The notes below the pieces were generated by a model, which did not search any database, was not told where the DNA came from, and saw only the letters and a program-made list of their open reading frames with translations. From DASRBN01 sp035294305 (GTDB lineage: Bacteria > Chloroflexota > Ktedonobacteria > Ktedonobacterales > Ktedonobacteraceae), in assembly GCA_035294305.1 (NCBI GenBank), contig DATGLD010000046.1:36930-100929 (forward strand): a DNA stretch of 64,000 bases. Reading direction: 5' to 3'. Below are positions 57,958 through 64,000 of the stretch, in pieces (positions within the stretch are counted from its first letter, which is position 1; each line of letters begins with the position of its first letter). Made by a program: the position numbers and the translations under genes.

Positions 57958-59013
57958 ATGAGCGACCGGCTCGTCTCACCGAAGATGACAGAAGAGGAAC
58001 AGGCTATCGAGGGCAGCTTGCGCCCGCGCCGCCTCTCAGAATATATCGGGCAGGAGAAAATCAAGGAGAATCTGAGTATACTACTGGAGGCCGCCCGACG
58101 GCGTAATGAATCAGTCGATCACGTGCTGTTATATGGCCCGCCTGGATTGGGTAAGACTACCCTTTGTAATATCATTGCCGTCGAGATGGGTGTCAGCATG
58201 AAAACGACCTCGGGCCCTGCCATCGAGCATGCGGGCGACCTGGCCTCGATCCTCACCGCGCTGCAGCCGGGCGAGGTGCTCTTCATCGACGAGATACATC
58301 GCCTGGCACGTGCTGTGGAAGAACGCCTCTATTCGGCTATGGAGGATTTCGCGCTGGATGTGATGATCGGCAAAGGGCCGAGCGCCAGGGCGCTGCGCCT
58401 CTCGCTGCCCCCCTTTACGGTCGTAGGGGCTACCACACGGGTCGGCGCCTTAACAGCCCCCCTGCGCGACCGCTTCGGGGCCATCTACCGCATGGAATAC
58501 TATGATTCTGCTGCCCTGAAGCAGATTTTGATCCGCTCGGCTCGCATTCTCAAGGCTCCGGCGGATGAGGGTGGCATCGAGGAGATCGCGGGCCGCGCGC
58601 GTGGCACCCCGCGTATCGTCAACCGCCTGCTCAAGCGCGTGCGCGACTACGCGCAGGTCAGGGCCGATGGCGTGATTACGCGCGATGTGGCAAAGGCGGC
58701 GCTGGACGCGCTAGAAATCGACCACATCGGACTGGATCAGACCGACCGCAATCTCCTGCTCACCATCATTCAAAAGTTTGATGGCGGCCCGGTCGGTCTG
58801 GATACGCTGGCCGCGAGTACAAGCGAAGACCCTGAGACGATTGAAGATGTGTACGAGCCATACCTGCTGCAACTGGGCTTTATCGCGCGCACCCCGCGCG
58901 GTCGCATTGCCACGCGCTTTGCCTACGCGCATCTTGGATTGGAAGCGCCTCATGGCGGAAATGGAATAGGACCGGGACTGTGGACAACAACGACGCCAAC
59001 AACTGGCAAATGA
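57958..59013 (+). CDS. ruvB: Holliday junction branch migration helicase RuvB
   Basis: RuvB is the AAA+ motor that drives branch migration with RuvA. The 351-residue protein has the family start LRPRRLSEYIGQEKIKENLSILLEAARRR, Walker A GPPGLGKTTL, Walker B LFIDEIHRL, sensor 1 GATTRVGALTAPLRDRFG with the arginine finger, and the wHTH end GLDTLAASTSEDPETIEDVYEPYLLQLGFIARTPRGR. Its stop overlaps the queA frame. ruvA and ruvC are not adjacent. Confidence 0.97.
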   Translation: MSDRLVSPKMTEEEQAIEGSLRPRRLSEYIGQEKIKENLSILLEAARRRNESVDHVLLYGPPGLGKTTLCNIIAVEMGVSMKTTSGPAIEHAGDLASILTALQPGEVLFIDEIHRLARAVEERLYSAMEDFALDVMIGKGPSARALRLSLPPFTVVGATTRVGALTAPLRDRFGAIYRMEYYDSAALKQILIRSARILKAPADEGGIEEIAGRARGTPRIVNRLLKRVRDYAQVRADGVITRDVAKAALDALEIDHIGLDQTDRNLLLTIIQKFDGGPVGLDTLAASTSEDPETIEDVYEPYLLQLGFIARTPRGRIATRFAYAHLGLEAPHGGNGIGPGLWTTTTPTTGK

Positions 59014-60080
59014 GCGATTTCGATTACGACTTGCCCCAGGAACTGATCGCCCAGACGCCCATCGAACCACGCGATGCCTCGCGCTTATTGATCGTCAATC
59101 GCGCAACGGGCAGGCTTGAGCATCGCCATTTTCGCGATATCGGCGATTACCTGCATCCAGGGGACCTGCTCATTGCCAACCAGAGCCGCGTCATTCCCGC
59201 GCGCCTGCTGGGACGGCGCGCGGAAACAGGCGGAGCCGTAGAAGTCCTGCTGCTGGTCGAGCGCCCCGACCTTGGACCCGATCATTGGGAAACGCTGGTA
59301 CGCCCTGGCCGCCGCCTGCGCGAAGGGGCGCGCATCGTTTTTGAGGATGAGCAGGAGGGGAGTCCAGCGTTACAGGCGGAAGTCCTCCAGCGTACCGAAG
59401 CAGGCGGGCGCATTGTGCGCTTCTCGACTCAGAACTCCTCGCCCGGTGTCACAAATATAACCGTAAAAACTCTTATCGAACGCCTGGGACGCATGCCGCT
59501 ACCCCCATATATTCACGAGACTCTGGCCGATCCCGAGCGCTACCAGACGGTCTACGCGCGCATCAGTGGCTCAGCGGCGGCGCCCACGGCAGGGCTACAC
59601 TTTACACCGCGCCTGCTGGAAGCATTGCGCGAGCAAGGGGTGCGCGTTGGCTTCGTCACGCTGCATGTCGGGCTGGATACTTTCCGCCCCGTCGAAATCG
59701 AGAACTATCGCGAGCATAAGATGCACAGCGAGGCAATCGACCTGGATGCTCCTACTGCTGAGCTGATTCGAGAAACGCGCAAGGCAGGCGGGCGGATTGT
59801 GGCCGTCGGCACTACATCTGTGCGCGTTCTGGAAGGTGTGGCAAGTTTTTACAATGGGGAGATACGGCCCCATTCAGGTTCTACGCGCCTCTATATCACG
59901 CCCGGCTATCGCTTCCAGGTTGTCGATGCCATGATTACCAATTTTCACCTGCCGCGCTCAACGCTGCTGCTGCTCGTCAGCGCCTTCATGGGTAAACAAT
60001 TGATGGAGAAAGCCTACCAGGAAGCGATTCGCGAGCGTTACCGCTTTTTCAGCTTCGGGGACGTCATGCTGATCGTCTAA
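58980..60080 (+). CDS. queA: S-adenosylmethionine:tRNA ribosyltransferase-isomerase
   Basis: QueA transfers the ribosyl group of SAM to preQ1 in tRNA to make epoxyqueuosine. The 366-residue protein has FDYDLPQELIAQTPIEPRDASRLLIVNR, GTTSVRVLEG and the C-terminal TNFHLPRSTLLLLVSAFMG motif. It may start at GTG 58980, inside the end of ruvB, or at ATG 59010, whose ATGA overlaps the ruvB stop; the latter gives the usual QueA start (MSDFDYDLP). Coupled expression with ruvB is likely either way. Confidence 0.95.
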   Translation: MDNNDANNWQMSDFDYDLPQELIAQTPIEPRDASRLLIVNRATGRLEHRHFRDIGDYLHPGDLLIANQSRVIPARLLGRRAETGGAVEVLLLVERPDLGPDHWETLVRPGRRLREGARIVFEDEQEGSPALQAEVLQRTEAGGRIVRFSTQNSSPGVTNITVKTLIERLGRMPLPPYIHETLADPERYQTVYARISGSAAAPTAGLHFTPRLLEALREQGVRVGFVTLHVGLDTFRPVEIENYREHKMHSEAIDLDAPTAELIRETRKAGGRIVAVGTTSVRVLEGVASFYNGEIRPHSGSTRLYITPGYRFQVVDAMITNFHLPRSTLLLLVSAFMGKQLMEKAYQEAIRERYRFFSFGDVMLIV

Positions 60081-60088
60081 GGCCATAA

Positions 60089-60478
60089 TTATTCCTCAAT
60101 TAACGCTTCCGCTTCAATCTCTACCAGCATCTCAGGGGAAATCAGGCGCCGGACCTCTACCATCGATGTGGCGGGACGAATTTCGTCGAAAAATTCGCTG
60201 TGCGCCCTGCCGATGTGCGGCCAGTCGTCAATGTTGATGACATAGATGCGTGTGCGCACGACGTCTTTCAGACTCGCGTCCGCCATCTCCAGAGCGGCGC
60301 GAATATTATTCAGGGTTTGAACGGTTTGCGCATACGGGTCGCCGGCGCCAACAACCTCGCCGTTGGTGTTGGTCGCGGTTGTGCCTGAGACGTAGACGGC
60401 GTTGCCAACACGGACGGCCCGCGAGTAGCCGACAATGGGTTCCCACGGAGTGCCTGTGGCGATGTTTTGTCTCTGCAT
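60089..60478 (-). CDS. ridA: RidA/YjgF-family protein
   Basis: RidA proteins hydrolyse reactive enamines/imines formed by PLP enzymes, releasing ammonia. From MQRQNIATGTPWEPIVGYSRAVRVGNAVYVSGTTATN (ATG 60478, AGAAGG close upstream) the protein has 129 residues, as expected. QTVQTLNNIRAALEMADASLKDVVRTRIYVINIDDW and RPATSMVEVRRLISPEMLVEIEAEALIEE are typical. The usual catalytic Arg may be that in VVRTRIYV. It is convergent with queA with an 8-bp gap. Confidence 0.9.
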   Translation of the reverse strand: MQRQNIATGTPWEPIVGYSRAVRVGNAVYVSGTTATNTNGEVVGAGDPYAQTVQTLNNIRAALEMADASLKDVVRTRIYVINIDDWPHIGRAHSEFFDEIRPATSMVEVRRLISPEMLVEIEAEALIEE

Positions 60479-60592
60479 AGTCCTTCTTTCTCTCTTCTTC
60501 TGTGAAAAAAGCTCTCTGTGCAAATTTTCGCAGCCCATTGTATCACGATTGATAAAATCGCCAATAATTTGCAAAATTTCCCCAAAATGATC

Positions 60593-60621
60593 TTGACAGG
60601 CCACCTACTTGTATGTAAAAT
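60593..60621 (+). promoter_or_regulatory. promoter of the MFS gene
   Basis: A perfect TTGACA (60593-60598) and TAAAAT (60616-60621) are spaced by 17 bp, followed by a TATTATCATTAAGTTAATC stretch that could hold an operator. Confidence 0.78.
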
Positions 60622-60692
60622 ATTATCATTAAGTTAATCAAAAGTGCCAAATAAAAACCATTTTGTGAAACTTATTACCGGGAGAGAAAATC

Positions 60693-61994
60693 ATGCTGTC
60701 AGTTATACGTCAACGCAATTTTGGCCTGCTGTGGATTGGACAGATTATTTCAATGACCGGCGACTGGGTACTCTTTATTGCCCTGCCGTTCTACATCTAT
60801 ATCCTGACAGGCTCAACCCTGGCCACCGGTATCATGTTCATCGTGCAAACGCTGCCACGACTCTTTTTTGGCTCAGTGGCAGGAGTGTTCGTAGATCGCT
60901 GGAATCGTAAATATACGATGATCATCGTCAACCTGGTGCAGGCGCTCATCCTGCTGTCCCTCTTCCTGGTACGCTCGCAAGACCTCGTCTGGATCGTCTA
61001 CCTCTGTGCGTTTGCCGACTCCCTGGTTTCGCAATTCTTTAATCCGGCCCAGACGGCCATTATTCCGATGCTGGTTGAGGAGAAAGACCTGTTAGCGGCC
61101 AATTCCCTCAATTCCATGAGCCAGGAGTTGACACGCTTGGTCGGCCCCTCGCTAGGTGGGCTGTTATTTGGCCTGCTGGGCATCGGCAGCGTTATCACCG
61201 TCGATTTGATCTCGTTCCTTTTTTCGGCGGCGCTTGTGGCTCTGATCATTATTCCGGCTCGCCCCGTGGCAATGAAACGGGAGCAGCGGTTGGTGGGTAG
61301 CGAAGGCGGCATTCTAAAGAATAGTCTGCTAAAAGTGTGGCAGGAGTGGCGCGCAGGGATGGGCCTGGTGAAAAAAGAGCAGCTTGTGCGCGCCATTTTC
61401 ATCATCATCGGCGTGGCGATGGTCGGCGAGGGCATTATCGAGGTACTGTTCGCACCTTATGTCGAGCGTATTCTGCACGGTACGCCGCTGGTGCTTGGCT
61501 GGCTGATGTCGGCGCAGGCTGTCGGCGGTATCCTGGGTTCCCTGACCATCCCGCGCCTGAGCAAAATCTTGCGTCCTGGCCGCTTAATGGCCATCTGTGG
61601 GCTAGTCTTCAGCAGCGTGATCGTTGTAATCGCTTTGTTGCCGCTGGTACCTGTCATCCTGTCGCTAATCATCTTCGCGGGAGCCGGGGCTGTCGGCTTC
61701 TTCATTCCGATGCTGACCTTGCTACAAACTAATGTAGCAAATGAATATCAGGGGCGCATCTTCGGCGCTCTCAATGCTATCCAGGCGGTCACTCTGCTTG
61801 TAGGCATGGTCCTGGCCGGTGGCCTGGGTGATCGCATTGGGATTGTCCCCTTGTTGCTTGTCGATGCCGGCTTCAACTTTCTGGCGACATTCCTGGCCCT
61901 GGCGCTGATCCGCGTTCCTTTCCTGGTAGCTCAGCCCTCCAGTGAGATCAGGCCGGGCAGCGGGTTACCTGAACCTGTTCCTGAAAGCCTGTAG
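60693..61994 (+). CDS. MFS transporter, DHA3-like (multidrug/siderophore export type)
   Basis: The 433-residue protein has 12 predicted membrane helices. The N-terminal half starts FGLLWIGQIISMTGDWVLFIALPFYIYILTGS, and the intracellular loop between helices 2 and 3 reads FVDRWNRKYTM, a variant of the MFS motif A. The pattern LVEEKDLLAANSLNSMSQELTRLVGPSLGGLLFGL is typical of the DHA3 (macrolide/enterobactin exporter) group. It probably exports a drug or siderophore by proton antiport. The TAG stop lies inside a family B-like CCTGTAGGGATAG string. Confidence 0.88.
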   Translation: MLSVIRQRNFGLLWIGQIISMTGDWVLFIALPFYIYILTGSTLATGIMFIVQTLPRLFFGSVAGVFVDRWNRKYTMIIVNLVQALILLSLFLVRSQDLVWIVYLCAFADSLVSQFFNPAQTAIIPMLVEEKDLLAANSLNSMSQELTRLVGPSLGGLLFGLLGIGSVITVDLISFLFSAALVALIIIPARPVAMKREQRLVGSEGGILKNSLLKVWQEWRAGMGLVKKEQLVRAIFIIIGVAMVGEGIIEVLFAPYVERILHGTPLVLGWLMSAQAVGGILGSLTIPRLSKILRPGRLMAICGLVFSSVIVVIALLPLVPVILSLIIFAGAGAVGFFIPMLTLLQTNVANEYQGRIFGALNAIQAVTLLVGMVLAGGLGDRIGIVPLLLVDAGFNFLATFLALALIRVPFLVAQPSSEIRPGSGLPEPVPESL

Positions 61995-62001
61995 GGATAG
62001 C
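61989..62001. repeat. family B-like end at the MFS stop codon
   Basis: CCTGTAGGGATAG at 61989-62001 carries the TAG stop (61992-61994). Only the first part of the repeat is kept. Confidence 0.4.
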
Positions 62002-62063
62002 ATGTGCAGCAAATGTATATATCTTCGCTCACCTTTTCAATAGCTGTGAATTTCGTCAATTTC

Positions 62064-62092
62064 TTGTAAGCGGTCAATGACTATGCTAAACT
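62064..62092 (+). promoter_or_regulatory. promoter of the ABC importer operon
   Basis: TTGTAA (62064-62069) and TAAACT (62087-62092) are 17 bp apart, about 50 bp before the lipoprotein start codon. Confidence 0.55.
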
Positions 62093-62142
62093 AGGCTTAC
62101 CTTAAGAAGCATATGGCTATTTCAGACTTACAGGAGGTTTTC

Positions 62143-63042
62143 ATGGTATCTTTTTCCCCAACAAAACGAGGACGACGCAGTTCAGTGGGCATGCTGTTCG
62201 TGGGAGTGCTTTTGGTACTTACATTGCTGCTCGCTGCGTGTGGCAACGGCGGCACGTCCACCAGCGGCGGCAGTATTCCCACCCCCAATACCAAAACACC
62301 CACAGTTACCCCTCCCAACGATCTGCTGACCCCTGGTACGCTGACAGTCGGCAGTGACACAACATATCCGCCTCAGGAGTACATCGACACTACTACTCAT
62401 ATGGCTGCCGGTTTCGACATCGATTTAATCACCGAGATTGCGCAACGCATGGGCTTACAGGCAAAAATTGTCACGACCAGCTTTGATACGATCATCAATA
62501 GCCTCAACTCGAAGCGCTTCGATGTCGTCATATCCGCGGTCACCATCAATCCCCAGCGCCAGCAGCAGGTGGATTTCATACCCTATTTCAATGCCGGTGA
62601 GTCTCTTCTGGTGCAGAGCGGCAATCCCCAGCACATTACCAGTATTGACCAGCTGTGCGGGCAGAATGTGGGCGTTCAGAATGGGACCGTTGAGCAGACC
62701 GATTTACAGACAGCCAGCGCGAACTGCACAAAAGCCGGAAAACCTGCTATCCACATCACCGCGCTGACAAATCAGACCGATGTTATCCAGTTGTTAGTGA
62801 CGAACCGTGTCGTCGCGACATACCAGGACTCACCGGTCACCGATTACTACAACAAGCTACATCCCGGCCAGTTCACTGTCGGTGGCTCCGTAGTGAATGC
62901 AGCTCCTGAAGGTATCGTTGTACGCAAGGGCGATACCTCCATGTTCAATGCCATTCAGACCGCTTTCAACCAATTGAAAGCTAGCGGGGCATATCATGCC
63001 CTGATCCTAAAATGGGGCCTGACCGACGAGGAACTGCATTGA
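62143..63042 (+). CDS. amino-acid ABC transporter substrate-binding lipoprotein (family 3)
   Basis: From ATG 62143 (AGGAGG upstream) the protein has 299 residues. The signal ends in a lipobox (VLLVLTLLLAACGNGG). The mature part has the SBP_bac_3 start GTLTVGSDTTYPPQEYIDTTTHMAAGFDIDLITEIAQRMG, KRFDVVISAVTINPQRQQQVDFIPYF and the end GAYHALILKWGLT. It captures a polar amino acid outside the membrane and hands it to the permease encoded next. The exact substrate is not determined. Confidence 0.92.
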   Translation: MVSFSPTKRGRRSSVGMLFVGVLLVLTLLLAACGNGGTSTSGGSIPTPNTKTPTVTPPNDLLTPGTLTVGSDTTYPPQEYIDTTTHMAAGFDIDLITEIAQRMGLQAKIVTTSFDTIINSLNSKRFDVVISAVTINPQRQQQVDFIPYFNAGESLLVQSGNPQHITSIDQLCGQNVGVQNGTVEQTDLQTASANCTKAGKPAIHITALTNQTDVIQLLVTNRVVATYQDSPVTDYYNKLHPGQFTVGGSVVNAAPEGIVVRKGDTSMFNAIQTAFNQLKASGAYHALILKWGLTDEELH

Positions 63043-63098
63043 TCGACCGGCGAGCTAGCAGCTCCTGAAAAACAGGGCGCAATCAATATTATTCCAGT

Positions 63099-63123
63099 CC
63101 CCTCCAGGAGATCACTGGAGGGG
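63099..63123 (+). terminator. hairpin after the substrate-binding protein gene
   Basis: CCCCTCCAG and CTGGAGGGG form 9-bp arms around a 7-nt loop, followed by CTTCTTCTTC. It lies between the lipoprotein and permease genes and may set their ratio by partial termination. Confidence 0.7.
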
Positions 63124-63169
63124 CTTCTTCTTCAGACTCCGGGCAAGGCCATTTAAAAGTTGCATCCTG

Positions 63170-63198
63170 GGGGTCCCTACAGGAACCAGGCGTCTCCT
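63170..63198. repeat. family B-like repeat before the permease gene
   Basis: GGGTCCCTACAGGAACCAGG followed by CGTCTCCT is a diverged inverted copy in the 270-bp gap. Confidence 0.4.
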
Positions 63199-63313
63199 CT
63201 CGACTTTTGATTAGCTGCGGGGAGTGAGCATATTACCAATGTTACTTTCCCTATCTACGCTCCCATGGTGTATAATCTGAAAAAATTAGCATGGTTCCAT
63301 TAAGGAGGTGCGC

Positions 63314-64000
63314 ATGTTTCATTGGGATGTCGTCTGGCAAAATCTCTTCTCGACGATTTTTCTCAGCGCGGCGTGGACAACGCTGTGGATTGCGGTAGTT
63401 GCTCAGACCTGCGGAGTGATCATCGGGCTTTTTCTTGCCCTGATGCGCATTTCTCGTTTTCCGGTCTTTTCCTGGTTTGCGCGTTTCTATATCTGGCTCT
63501 TTCGCGGCAGCCCCCTGCTGGTGCAACTTCTCATCCTCTATTTTGGTGTTCCCGAAGTTTTTCCTGCTCTTACACCATATATTACCGTCTATTCCGCAGC
63601 CATTATAGCCTTTTCTCTCAATGAAGGCGCTTATATGTCGGAGATCATTCGTGCCGGCATCACGTCGGTAGACCCCGGCCAGATGGAGGCCGCGAAAGCA
63701 CTGGGCATGCGCTATTCGCTTGCCATGCGTCGTATCATCTTGCCGCAGGCTGCCCGTGTCATCGTCCCACCGCTTGGCAACGAATTCAACAACATGCTTA
63801 AGACGACTTCGCTTGCCTTAGTCATTGGACTCGCTGAACTCACGTACACCGCACAGACAAATGGATCTCAGAGCTTCACCTACTTCGAATTGCTCATCGT
63901 CGCGACCTTCTACTACCTGGTCATGACGACACTATGGGGCTATATTCAGGGCTGGATCGAGAACCGCATGGACCCCAACCGCACAACAAAATATGAACTG
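63314..64000 (+). CDS. amino-acid ABC transporter permease (3' end beyond window)
   Basis: Starting at ATG 63314 (AAGGAGGTG upstream), 229 codons are visible without a stop before the window ends. It has several membrane helices and the HisM/GlnP family motif: the EAA loop EAAKALGMRYSLAMRRIILPQAARVIVPPLGNEF contacts the ATPase. RGSPLLVQLLILYFGVP and SLALVIGLAELTYTAQ are typical of polar amino-acid permeases. An ATP-binding gene probably follows outside the window. Confidence 0.93.
   Translation, partial: MFHWDVVWQNLFSTIFLSAAWTTLWIAVVAQTCGVIIGLFLALMRISRFPVFSWFARFYIWLFRGSPLLVQLLILYFGVPEVFPALTPYITVYSAAIIAFSLNEGAYMSEIIRAGITSVDPGQMEAAKALGMRYSLAMRRIILPQAARVIVPPLGNEFNNMLKTTSLALVIGLAELTYTAQTNGSQSFTYFELLIVATFYYLVMTTLWGYIQGWIENRMDPNRTTKYEL

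Overview
The window is a dense bacterial chromosome segment carrying about 60 genes on both strands, with no plasmid, phage or integrase genes. The gene set fits Chloroflexota of the class Ktedonobacteria best. It combines soluble Ser/Thr kinases with long TPR arrays, zinc-ribbon-bearing PP2C, FHA and VWA proteins, an rpmH-rnpA-yidD-yidC-jag locus, CIRCE together with an HspR-type heat-shock system, class A PBP cell-wall synthesis, and many short dispersed intergenic repeats. This placement is inferred from gene content; no rRNA or tRNA gene was seen.

Layout. 1-2.3 kb: the end of a prenyltransferase/methyltransferase operon. 2.6-9 kb: metabolic genes (panD, fumC, Nudix, class V aminotransferase). 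9-12 kb: a WYL regulator and an ECF sigma factor with a membrane partner. 12-19.4 kb: a TPR kinase, rsmA, a class A PBP and unknown proteins. 19.4-24.4 kb: heat shock, with groES-groEL under CIRCE and grpE-dnaJ-hspR under a HAIR-like operator, the two operons separated by a decayed gene. 24.4-28.9 kb: two tandem GH3 exoenzymes and a zinc dehydrogenase with a long tail. 29-31.6 kb: an AT-rich island with a secreted glutamic (G1-like) peptidase and a lipoprotein. 31.7-35.7 kb: pdhA-pdhB-pdhC followed by a macrodomain gene. 35.9-47.2 kb: a PfkB kinase, the rpmH locus, then a five-gene phospho-signalling block (PP2C, kinase, zinc-ribbon PP2C, VWA, FHA). 47.5-57.7 kb: der, prs, a DUF512 protein, rsgA, selA and a MazF-like protein. 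58-64 kb: ruvB-queA, ridA, an MFS exporter and an amino-acid ABC importer that runs off the end.

Two threads stand out. First, the kinase/phosphatase/FHA/VWA block, with zinc ribbons shared by several members, looks like a self-contained cytosolic phospho-relay; no output is known. Second, at least three related short repeat families, many beginning with TAGGG, sit in gaps between genes, often abut or supply stop codons, and in one case form part of the rsmA reading frame. Well-supported regulatory sites include CIRCE at groES, a HAIR-like site inside the grpE promoter, several 17-18 bp-spaced promoters, and two palindromes with 29-bp perfect arms at convergent gene ends.
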